NCBI RefSeq assembly: GCF_000744225.1
Contig: NZ_JQLN01000001.1
Span: 930,001 to 994,000, forward strand
Source: Kitasatospora mediocidica KCTC 9733
Lineage (GTDB): Bacteria > Actinomycetota > Actinomycetes > Streptomycetales > Streptomycetaceae
Reading direction: 5' to 3'
Length of the DNA stretch: 64,000 nucleotides
The first letter of the stretch is position 1, and the number at the start of each line of letters is the position of its first letter. The notes under the pieces are model-generated. The model worked only from the letters and a program-made list of their open reading frames with translations, ran no database searches and was not told the DNA's origin. This document shows positions 25,519-33,465 of this stretch, one piece after another. The position numbers and the translations under genes are program-made.

Positions 25519-27024
25519 ATGATCGGTACGGCACTCGGTACGGAGCCCGTGGAACCCACGGAACCCCGGACGACACTCGGTGCGGCACAGGAAGCGGACA
25601 CAGCGTTGAGCTCCAAGCAGGTCGACCCCTACTTCCCGGCCAGCGGGGACCCGCGCTACCGCGTGCACCGCTACGAACTGACCCTCGACTACCGCCCGGG
25701 GCCCAACCGGCTCGGCGGCACCGCCCGGATCAGCGCGCTGGCGGGCACCGAGCCGCTGCGGGAGTTCGCGCTCGACCTGGCCGACTTCCGGATCGGCCGG
25801 GTCCTGGTGGACGGCAAGGCCGCCCACTACACGCACCGCGCCGGAAAGCTGCGGATACGACCGGCCCGCGCGGTCGCGGCGGAGGCGGCGTTCACCGTCG
25901 AGGTGCACTACAGCGGCAACCCGAAGCCGGTGCGCAGCCAGTGGGGCGGCCTCGGCTGGGAGGAGCTGACGGACGGCGCCCTGGTGGCCAGCCAGCCGGT
26001 CGGCGCGCCGTCCTGGTACCCGTGCAACGACCGCCCGGCCGACAAGGCCTCGTACCAGCTCGCGATCACCACGCCCTCGCCGTACACGGTGGTGACCGGC
26101 GGGCGGCTGCTCACCCGGACCACCAAGGCCAGCAGCACCACCTGGGTCTACGAGCAGTCCGCGCCCACCTCCAGTTATCTGGTGGGGGTGGCGATCGGGG
26201 CCTATGAGAAGGTCCTGCTGGTCGACGCCGAACCCGGCGCGATCCCGCAGACCGGCTACGTCCCGGCCGGGCTGGTCCCGGACTTCGCCACCGACTTCGG
26301 CCGCCAGCCGCAGATGATGCGCCTCTTCGAGGAGCTGTTCGGCCCGTACCCGTTCACCGGCTACGCCGTGGTGGTCGCCGACGAGGAGCTCGACGTCCCC
26401 GTCGAGGCGCAGGCGATGGCGGCCTTCGGCACCAACCACCTGGACGGCGCGCGCGGCTCCGAGCGCCTGGTCGCCCACGAGCTGGCCCACCAGTGGTTCG
26501 GCAACAGCGTCACGGTGGCCGACTGGCGGCACATCTGGCTCAACGAGGGCCTGGCGAAGTACGCGGAGTGGCTCTGGGCCGAGCGCTCGGGCGGACGCAG
26601 CGCCCAGGCCCACGCGGCCGACGCGCACCGGCTGCTGGCCGGCCTCCCGCAGGACCTGAAGCTGGCCGACCCCGGCCGCAAGCTGATGTTCGACGACCGC
26701 CTGTACGAGCGCGGCGGCCTCACCGTGCACGCCCTGCGCACAGCCCTCGGCGACGACGCCTTCCACCGGATGCTGCGCGACTGGGCGACCGGCCGCCGGG
26801 GCGGCGTGGTCACCACCGCCGACTTCACGGCCCACGCCCAGCGCTACGCGGCGCACTCGCTGGCCGACCTCTTCGACGCCTGGCTGCACCGCCCGGAGCT
26901 CCCGCCACTGCCGGGCGTGGGCGCGGCGGGAACGGTGGGGCCGACGGGAGCGGCGGGGACCGCGGCAGCTGCGGTCCGGAGCCGGATATCGCGCCTCAAC
27001 TTCGGGAGCAGCAGGGCGGAGTGA
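25519..27024 (+). CDS. M1-family zinc metallopeptidase linked to the Pls-like synthetase
   Basis: A 501-residue gluzincin aminopeptidase. Zinc site: HELAHQW with H320 and H324, then E343 in NEGLAKY (HEXXH-x18-E, canonical). The exopeptidase motif GAMEN is replaced by EAQAM, as in divergent M1 members. Domains are an N-terminal beta-saddle (about 35-220), catalytic domain (about 230-460) and a Gly/Ala-rich tail. No signal peptide is visible. The ATG lies 4 bases after the synthetase stop without its own clear ribosome site, so translation is coupled. A known poly-lysine-degrading enzyme of S. albulus (PldII) is a zinc aminopeptidase, so a role in trimming or self-protection against the polymer is a reasonable inference. 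Confidence 0.9.
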   Translation: MIGTALGTEPVEPTEPRTTLGAAQEADTALSSKQVDPYFPASGDPRYRVHRYELTLDYRPGPNRLGGTARISALAGTEPLREFALDLADFRIGRVLVDGKAAHYTHRAGKLRIRPARAVAAEAAFTVEVHYSGNPKPVRSQWGGLGWEELTDGALVASQPVGAPSWYPCNDRPADKASYQLAITTPSPYTVVTGGRLLTRTTKASSTTWVYEQSAPTSSYLVGVAIGAYEKVLLVDAEPGAIPQTGYVPAGLVPDFATDFGRQPQMMRLFEELFGPYPFTGYAVVVADEELDVPVEAQAMAAFGTNHLDGARGSERLVAHELAHQWFGNSVTVADWRHIWLNEGLAKYAEWLWAERSGGRSAQAHAADAHRLLAGLPQDLKLADPGRKLMFDDRLYERGGLTVHALRTALGDDAFHRMLRDWATGRRGGVVTTADFTAHAQRYAAHSLADLFDAWLHRPELPPLPGVGAAGTVGPTGAAGTAAAAVRSRISRLNFGSSRAE

Positions 27025-27026
27025 GA

Positions 27027-27055
27027 GCCCGCCGAGCACGCCGGGCACGGCGGGC
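27027..27055. terminator. Weak hairpin between converging genes
   Basis: GCCCGCCG (27027-27034) and CGGCGGGC (27048-27055) pair across a 13-base loop just after the M1 peptidase stop. No T-run follows. It is the only terminator-like structure I see in the 141-base gap. Confidence 0.4.
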
Positions 27056-27165
27056 GATGTGAAGGCCGAGTTCCTTTGACTGGGCCGCGATCGTGCATGG
27101 TGCGCCGGGGGATGTTGGCTTGATGCCGGCCACAGGGGCAGATCCAAGCCACTCCCCGGAGTGGG

Positions 27166-27951
27166 TCAGGGCTCGGGGTGGTAGGGCGGGGTGAGGCCCC
27201 AGCCCCATTGGGGCATCGGGGTTTGCAGGACGCGGGGGGCGTCGGGGGCGGAGAACATCGTGGCCATCCGGGTGCCCCATTCCAGGTAGCCGGTGAAGGC
27301 GGCGCGGAACTCGGGGTCGTCGGGGAGGCCCACCTCGTCGGCGGTGTCCTGGAGGAGGGCGACCCAGCGGCGGCGCTGGCGTTCGGTGATGGCGCGGCCG
27401 AAGTGGCGGGAGACCATGTGCGGGTGGCCGCCGCGCTCGGCGGAGTAGGCGGGCGGGCCGCCGAAGACCTCGCCGAGGAAGAGGGCGACGTGCTGCGGGT
27501 GTTCGCCGTCCATGCCGGCGAACACCGGCGCGAGGATCTCGTCGTCGGCGACGTGGGCGTAGAAGGCGCGGGTGAGCCGTTCCAGGGCCGCCGCGCCGCC
27601 GAGGTAGTCGTAGAGGCTCGGCGGCTCGCTCTGCGGTCCGCGGCCGCTCACGCCGGTGTCGGCGTAGTGCCGCATCTCCTGGATCGCCTCGACGTAGGGC
27701 TTGATCGCGGCGAAGAACGCGGCGAACTCCGGTGAGCGCCGAAAGCCCTCCAGATGGCCCTGGACCGAGGTCCAGCGGATCCGCAGGATGTAGGCGCCCG
27801 GTTCGTCGACGCTCTCGGTGAGTTCGTAGTCCACGCAGTACGGCGAGGACGCCAGCGGCACGGCGGCCTGGCGGTAGGCCGCCGTGAAGGCGTCGCGGTC
27901 GCTCTCGGGGATCAGGTAGCGGATGTACTCCACGGTGCTCATGGGAGTCAT
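27166..27951 (-). CDS. Antibiotic-monooxygenase/truncated haemoglobin fusion
   Basis: A 261-residue two-domain protein. Residues about 5-95 form an ABM-type ferredoxin-like fold (VEYIRYLIPESDRDAFTAAY, YILRIRWTSVQGHLEGF); residues about 110-240 form a group II truncated haemoglobin (LYDYLGGAAALERLTRAFY, HVALFLGEVFGGPPAYS, then GHPHMVSRHFGRAI with the proximal haem histidine, and GYLEWGTRMA). Such chimeras have been described in Streptomyces avermitilis; redox chemistry or oxygen/NO handling is proposed, not established. ATG at 27951 lies 9 bases after the stop of the SMC-like gene, with a second ATG three codons on, so it is the last gene of that operon. Confidence 0.9.
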   Translation of the reverse strand: MTPMSTVEYIRYLIPESDRDAFTAAYRQAAVPLASSPYCVDYELTESVDEPGAYILRIRWTSVQGHLEGFRRSPEFAAFFAAIKPYVEAIQEMRHYADTGVSGRGPQSEPPSLYDYLGGAAALERLTRAFYAHVADDEILAPVFAGMDGEHPQHVALFLGEVFGGPPAYSAERGGHPHMVSRHFGRAITERQRRRWVALLQDTADEVGLPDDPEFRAAFTGYLEWGTRMATMFSAPDAPRVLQTPMPQWGWGLTPPYHPEP

Positions 27952-27960
27952 GATGCACCG

Positions 27961-30900
27961 TCAGCCGGCCGGGACCTCCGAGGGGCGCTTGAACATGCGG
28001 GTGGCGGTGATCTCGCCGTGGATGGCCGGGCCGTCCGGGTCCTGGGGGGCGGGCAGGCCGGGGCGCAGGTGTTCCTCGACGGAGATGTACTTGAGGCCGG
28101 CCCGCAGGTCGGCGTCGTTGCGCAGGCGGATGACGAGCGGGAACTCAGCGAGTGCGGTGGTGTCGAAGAGGCCGGTGGTGTAGATGAGTTGGACGCCCAG
28201 GGCGTCGGCCACCGCGCGCTGGAGCTCCAACAGGTAAGTGGCGTTGGCCCGGCCGATCGGGTTGTCGAGGAACAGCGTGCCGGCGTGCCGCAGTTGGGAC
28301 TGGCCGCGGTCGTTGGCGCGCAGCGCGGCCATCGTGCAGTAGAGGGCGATCGCCGCGGTGAGCAGCTGGCCGCCGGAGAAGACGTCCGACATCTGGCCGA
28401 CGCTCACCCGCTCGGCGCGCAGCACCGCGTCCGGCTTGAGGATCTCGACGCTGACACCCTTGGGGCCGATCGCGGCGGCGACGCCGCGCAGCAGCAGGGA
28501 CATGCCGTCGCGGCGCAGGTCGCTGTTCTTGCGGACGGCGGCGCTGGTCGCCTCGTCGATCACCTCGCCCAGGCGTTCCACCAGCTGGGTCTGGTCCGGG
28601 TCCTCGAAGCGGATCCGCAGGAACTCCTGTCCGGACCACTCCCCCAGGCCCTCGGGCAGCCGGGAGAGCCGCTGGGCGGCGCGCAGGGTGCCGAGCGCGC
28701 TCTCCACCAGGCCGCGCAGGCGGTCGACGATCGAACCGCGGTTGCGTTCCAGCTGTTCGAGCTCATCGGAGAGCACCCGCAGGCGCGGGGCGAAGGCGTC
28801 GGCCCAGGCGGCGGCGTGGTCGGGCAGGGCGGCGGCGGGCAGCTCGCGGATCTGCTGGCGGGCGGGGGTGCGGACGGCCTCGTAGCGGGCCGCGTTGGCG
28901 TGCCGGACCAGGCCGTCCGAGGCGTCGCGGACAGCCAGTTCGGCGGCGGTCAGCTCGGCGGCGGCGGTGCGCAGGGTGCGGCGGGTCTCGGCGGCGACCG
29001 TACGGGCCTCGGTGAGGCTGTCGAGGTAGGGCTCGGCGCGCTGCTCCGCCTCCTCGGGCGCGTGGTCGCGCAGGCCGTCGCGCAGCTGGGCGGCCGCCTC
29101 GTCGAAGTCGGCGGCGGAGGACTGCGCGGACTGTTCGGTGCGCAGCAGCTCGGCGTGCTCGATCCGGGCGCTCTCCAGCAGTTCGCGTCGCTCCGCGAGC
29201 CGGCTGGTGGCGCCGCGCAGCAGCAGCTGGGCGTGCTCGGGGTCGGTGGGGACCAGCTCCTCGGGCAGCTCGGTGTGCGCCTCGCCGCTGGCGGGGGCCG
29301 AGCGCTCGACCTCTCCGCGCAGCCGGCCGAGCTGCTCGCTGGCGGTGGCGGCGCGGACCTCGATGGTGGCGACCAGCTCCTCGGCGCGGGCCGCGGCGGC
29401 CTGCCGGGCCGGACCGTCGGCGCCGTCGGGGCTGGAGAGCAGCTCCTCGGCGCGGGTGCGGACCTTGTTGGTGAGCCGGTCGAGTTCGGCCTGCGCGGCC
29501 GTCTCGTCGCTCTCCGCGCGGGCCTGTTCGGCGCGCAGGTCGGCGCCGACGCCGACCTTCTCGTAGAGCTGGGCGGCGGCCCGGTAGGCCTCGCGCAGCG
29601 CGGGCAGCGAGGCGCTCGACTGCTCGTCGGTCACCGCGACCGTGCCGGCCAGTTCGGCGCGCTCGGCGCGCAGCGTGCGGGCGGTGCGGCGGGCGTCGTC
29701 GGCGGCGCGCTGGGCGGCGCGGCGGTCCTCGTCGCAGACCCGGGCGCGCTCGGCGCAGCCGGCCTGGCGGCGCTCGCACTCGGCGGCGTCCTCGGCGAGT
29801 TCGCGCAGCGACCGGGTCCAGCCGGCCCGCTCGCGCAGCCGGAAGGCCAGGCCCGCCAGCGCGTCGGCGCGCCGGCGGGTGCGCTGGGCGGCCTCCCGAC
29901 GGTCCTCGTGGACGGCGGCGACGGCGGCGCGGTCGGTCTCGGCCTCGGTGTGCTCGGCGCGGGCGGCGGCCAGCCGGGCGGTGGCGGTCTCGGCCTGCTC
30001 GGCGGCGACGGCGGCGGCCTCGGCGAGTTCGGCCAGCGTGCCGGGCGGGCAGTGGGCCTGCCAGGAGGCCAGCCGGGAGGCGAGGGCGCGGTCGCCGCCG
30101 AGCCGGGCGGCCAGCTCGCGGATGTGCTCCTCGCGGGCGGTGGCGCGGCTGCGCAGGCCGCGGCGCTCCTCATCGGCGGCGCTCTCGTCGTGCATGGCCG
30201 GGTTCGGCGGTACCAGGAAGAAGGCGGGCTCGTCGGTGATCGGGGCGATCAGCGAGGCGGCGGTGCCGACCGCGACGGTGGAGCGCGGCAGCAGGGCGGC
30301 GGCCTGCAGGGCCTCGCGGGCGCGCTCCAGCGAGTTCGGGTCGGTGACCACCACGCCGTCGACGAGCTCGGGGCGGGCCGCGAGGATGGCCTCGTGGTCG
30401 GCCGGGTCGACGGACTGGGCCAGGTAGCGCCAGCCCGGCAGCGCGGGGACGCCGTGCTCGCCGAGGTACTCGACGGTGGCCAGCACGTCCGGGCCGGGCG
30501 GCAGCAGGCCGCCGTCGCCCAGCGCCGCCAGGATCCGCGAGTCGTCGGCGGCGGCGGTGCGCAGGTCGAACAGGGTGCGCTCGGCGGCGGCCACCGAGCT
30601 GTCGAGCAGCTCGCCGAGGTCCTCGGCGGCGGCGTCCAGGACGGCGGGGGTGAGCACGCCGGGACCGTCCTCGCCCTCGTACGGGCTCAGCGAGAGCAGC
30701 TCGGCCAGCCGTGGTTCGGCGGCCAGCTCGGCGGCGGTGCGCTGCTCGGCGGCCAGCGCGCGCTGGGCGGCCGTGCGGGCGTCGCTGGCGCGGGCGGCGG
30801 CGAGTTCGGCGCGGCCCTCGGCGGCGGCGGCCTCGCGGGTCCGGGCGGTGGCCTGCTCGGCGGCGGTGCGGGCCTGGTCGAGCGCGAGGGTGGCGGCCTT

Positions 30901-32514
30901 CTCGGCGTCGGAGGCGTGCAGGGCGGCCCGGGCGGGGTCAGGCTCCTGGGTGGTGGCGTCGATCCAGCCGGCCTGGACGGCGGCCTGGGTCTCCTGCTCG
31001 ACCTCGGCGAGGCGCTGGCGCAGGTGGTCGGCCTCGCTGCGGGCCTTCTGGGCGGCGGTGGCGGCGGCCAGGCCGTCGGCCTGCACGCGGGCGCCGTCCT
31101 CCTGGAGTTCGGCGGCGCGGGCCTCCTCGGTCTCGGCGCGCTCCTCGGCCGTCCCGGCGGCGGTCTCCAACGCGTGGGCGAGGGCGCCGGCCGCCTGGGC
31201 GCGGGCGGCCAGTGCCGGGGCGGCGTCCAGCTCGGCTTCACGGATGGCGACGGCGACCCGGGCCGCGCGGTCGGTGGCGGCGCGGTGGCGCAGTACCGCC
31301 TCGGCGGCCTGCCAGGCGGAGTGCAGGGTGCGCGCGTCCAGCAGCTCGCGGCGCAGCCCGGCCGCCTCGGCGGTGGCGGCGGCCAGGCCCAGGGTGGCGT
31401 GCCGGTGGGTGAGTTCGGCGGTGATCAGCGAGTGCCGGGTGCGGTCGGCCTCGGCGGCGGTCACCGCGCTCGCGGCGGCGGCCACCTCGATGGCGAGGTC
31501 CTGGGCGCGGTCACGCTCGGCGCCGGCCCGGGCGGCCAGCGCCTGGGCGAGGCGGCGGCTGCGGCGCTCGGCGGCGCGGTGCGTCTCGCGGACGGACTCG
31601 CGCGCGGTGGTGGCGTCCACGATGCGCTGGAGCAGGTCGAGCGAGCCGGCGGTGAAGTCGCGCTCGGCGGCGAGTTCGGAGCGGCGGCCGAGCTTGGCGG
31701 CGAAGCCGTGCACCAGGTCGGCCAGGCCGTCGGTGTCGCGGGTGTCGGTGACCGCGCGCAGCAACAGGTCGGTGAAGTCGGAGTCGTGCTTGACCGCGAA
31801 GAGGCCGGCCGCCTCGCCCTCGTCGGCGTTCATCTCGCGCTGGTAGCGGAAGAGTTCGGGGTCCAGGCCGAGATCACCCAGGTGCTCGTTCCAGCGGTCG
31901 TGGATGTCCTCGAAGGTGAGGTCGAGGTACGGGTAGGCCTTGCCGGCCTCGGTGAGCGAGTCGCGGAAGCCCTTCATGGTGCGGCGGCGGCCCCGGGTGC
32001 GCTGGTCGCTGCCCAGTGCGGGCCGTTCGGCGACCGGCAGCGAGTCCAGCGTCAGGCCCGGGCCGGGCCGGAAGCTGTACCAGGTCTCGGCGAACTTGCG
32101 CGGGTCGGAGGAGACCTGGCGGCCGCGCCACTCACTGACCTTGCCGACGACGATCAACTCGCCGGTGAGGGTGTGCTGCCACTCCAGCGCGACGTGCCCG
32201 CAGTCGTCGGCCAGCAGGAACTTGCGCAGCACGCCGGAGCTGGCGCCGCCGAGCGTGTTGCGGTGGCCGGGGAGCATCACCGAGAAGATCAGCTTGAGCA
32301 GGACGGACTTGCCGCCGCCGTTCTCCAGGAAGAGCACGCCGGCCGGGGCGGGCCTGCGCTGCGGGCCCTCGGGCTCCTCGCCGAAGAGACCGGGCTGCTG
32401 CGGGGCGGGGTTCGCCACCGGCTCGCCGACTCCGCGCAGGTCCAGCACCGTGTCGGCGTAGCGGGCGCCGGCCGGTCCGATGGAGTACAGGCGGACCCGG
32501 TTGAGCTCGTACAT
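27961..32514 (-). CDS. SMC/MukB-like (MksB/JetC-type) coiled-coil ATPase
   Basis: A 1517-residue SMC-like protein. The N-terminal head (about 1-250) has the nucleotide loop FLENGGGKSVLLKLIF; long Ala/Glu/Arg coiled coils (about 270-600 and 775-1240) flank a globular hinge (about 600-775); the C-terminal head holds the signature VFSGGQLLTAAIALY and Walker B GTLFLDNPIGRAN. Two features are atypical: the first P-loop glycine is Leu (LENGGGKS), and Walker B has Asn where the catalytic Glu is expected. Size and gene order after a 290- and a 510-residue partner match MksB or Wadjet JetC, but this is inferred from architecture. ATG follows GAAGG. The last gene of the set, the JetD nuclease, is absent. 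Confidence 0.8.
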   Translation of the reverse strand: MYELNRVRLYSIGPAGARYADTVLDLRGVGEPVANPAPQQPGLFGEEPEGPQRRPAPAGVLFLENGGGKSVLLKLIFSVMLPGHRNTLGGASSGVLRKFLLADDCGHVALEWQHTLTGELIVVGKVSEWRGRQVSSDPRKFAETWYSFRPGPGLTLDSLPVAERPALGSDQRTRGRRRTMKGFRDSLTEAGKAYPYLDLTFEDIHDRWNEHLGDLGLDPELFRYQREMNADEGEAAGLFAVKHDSDFTDLLLRAVTDTRDTDGLADLVHGFAAKLGRRSELAAERDFTAGSLDLLQRIVDATTARESVRETHRAAERRSRRLAQALAARAGAERDRAQDLAIEVAAAASAVTAAEADRTRHSLITAELTHRHATLGLAAATAEAAGLRRELLDARTLHSAWQAAEAVLRHRAATDRAARVAVAIREAELDAAPALAARAQAAGALAHALETAAGTAEERAETEEARAAELQEDGARVQADGLAAATAAQKARSEADHLRQRLAEVEQETQAAVQAGWIDATTQEPDPARAALHASDAEKAATLALDQARTAAEQATARTREAAAAEGRAELAAARASDARTAAQRALAAEQRTAAELAAEPRLAELLSLSPYEGEDGPGVLTPAVLDAAAEDLGELLDSSVAAAERTLFDLRTAAADDSRILAALGDGGLLPPGPDVLATVEYLGEHGVPALPGWRYLAQSVDPADHEAILAARPELVDGVVVTDPNSLERAREALQAAALLPRSTVAVGTAASLIAPITDEPAFFLVPPNPAMHDESAADEERRGLRSRATAREEHIRELAARLGGDRALASRLASWQAHCPPGTLAELAEAAAVAAEQAETATARLAAARAEHTEAETDRAAVAAVHEDRREAAQRTRRRADALAGLAFRLRERAGWTRSLRELAEDAAECERRQAGCAERARVCDEDRRAAQRAADDARRTARTLRAERAELAGTVAVTDEQSSASLPALREAYRAAAQLYEKVGVGADLRAEQARAESDETAAQAELDRLTNKVRTRAEELLSSPDGADGPARQAAAARAEELVATIEVRAATASEQLGRLRGEVERSAPASGEAHTELPEELVPTDPEHAQLLLRGATSRLAERRELLESARIEHAELLRTEQSAQSSAADFDEAAAQLRDGLRDHAPEEAEQRAEPYLDSLTEARTVAAETRRTLRTAAAELTAAELAVRDASDGLVRHANAARYEAVRTPARQQIRELPAAALPDHAAAWADAFAPRLRVLSDELEQLERNRGSIVDRLRGLVESALGTLRAAQRLSRLPEGLGEWSGQEFLRIRFEDPDQTQLVERLGEVIDEATSAAVRKNSDLRRDGMSLLLRGVAAAIGPKGVSVEILKPDAVLRAERVSVGQMSDVFSGGQLLTAAIALYCTMAALRANDRGQSQLRHAGTLFLDNPIGRANATYLLELQRAVADALGVQLIYTTGLFDTTALAEFPLVIRLRNDADLRAGLKYISVEEHLRPGLPAPQDPDGPAIHGEITATRMFKRPSEVPAG

Positions 32515-32549
32515 GAATCGCCTTCAGCAGTGGAGTCGGAGGGGGACGG

Positions 32550-33425
32550 TCAGAGGGAGTGGAAGGGCAAGCCGGCGTCGGCGACCAGCTCGTCGCTGTG
32601 GTCGGCGGGCAGCAGGGTGGCGCTGCCGTCGGTGACCGGGACCACGCCCAGGTCGATCAGTTCGGCCATCGCGGCGCTGCCGGCCAGGTCGCGGACCTGG
32701 AGCTGGTAGCGGGCGGTGGTGCGGTAGGTGCCACCCGCGTCGTCCGAGGCCTTCTGCAGGAACCCGGAGTCGACCAGGAAGGCCACCGCCTTGCCGGTGA
32801 TGCCGATGGTGGAGCCGGACAGCCTGCGGGCGTCCTTGGTGGCGCCGGTGGTGGAGCGCCGGGCCCAGACCCGCCAGGCCGCCTCCAGGCCGGGGGCGTC
32901 ACTGCTGGGGTCGGTGTTGTCGCCGGTCAGCTCGGCCTGCTCCTCCAGTCGGCGGCAGGCCTGCCGGACGAAGGCGTCCACGCCGTTGACGGTGATCCGG
33001 CCCAGGTAGCCCTCGTCGGCCAGGTCCTCCGGGCGGGGGAAGGCCATCGCGGCGACCGCCAGGTGGGCCAGGCCGTGCAGGAAGCGGTCGGTGGTCTCGG
33101 AGGCGGCGCGGCGGGAGTAGTCGCCCATCCGGACGGCGAAGACCGACTCCTCGGCCGCCGCCAGCGCCATGCCGGCGCGCGCGGAGACCTCCAGGACGAC
33201 CAGGTTCAGGCCGGTGGCGACGGCGTCGGCGAGGCGGGCGAAGGCCGGGTCCTCGCGGTGGCGGCGGACCAGCTCGGCGTACTCGGCGTCCCGGGCGGGC
33301 AGCAGCTTGGCCTGCAGCCCGAAGGAGACCAGCCGGGCGGCGTCGGCGACGTCGGCGGGGGTGAGCGCCGCCGGGGCGGGCTCGGCCTCGGCGGCGGGCC
33401 AGGACGCGTCGTGCGGGGTCGTCAC
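32550..33425 (-). CDS. Condensin accessory protein, MksE/JetB-like
   Basis: A 291-residue protein of mixed helix with no enzymatic motif. The central part (VSFGLQAKLLPARDAEYAEL; RRAASETTDRFLHGLAHLA) and a C-terminal winged-helix-like end (GITGKAVAFLVDSGFLQKA, TTARYQLQVRDLAGSAAM) resemble the kite/MksE class that bridges kleisin and SMC heads. Gene position between a kleisin-sized protein and the SMC-like ATPase supports this; sequence alone does not prove it. GTG at 33425 follows GAGGAG. Gaps to its neighbours are 40 and 35 bases, consistent with one transcript. Confidence 0.65.
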   Translation of the reverse strand: MTTPHDASWPAAEAEPAPAALTPADVADAARLVSFGLQAKLLPARDAEYAELVRRHREDPAFARLADAVATGLNLVVLEVSARAGMALAAAEESVFAVRMGDYSRRAASETTDRFLHGLAHLAVAAMAFPRPEDLADEGYLGRITVNGVDAFVRQACRRLEEQAELTGDNTDPSSDAPGLEAAWRVWARRSTTGATKDARRLSGSTIGITGKAVAFLVDSGFLQKASDDAGGTYRTTARYQLQVRDLAGSAAMAELIDLGVVPVTDGSATLLPADHSDELVADAGLPFHSL

Positions 33426-33465
33426 GGGTTGAGCTCCTCGGTGCGGTGGGTGGTCCGGGCGGCGC

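Noticed and set aside
27754..32709. A continuous plus-strand reading frame of about 1650 codons opposite the SMC-like gene
   Set aside because: It is a Gly/Leu/Ala/Gln-rich mirror of a coiled-coil gene with extreme GC bias; the minus-strand protein has ordered SMC motifs and ribosome sites, the plus-strand one has none.
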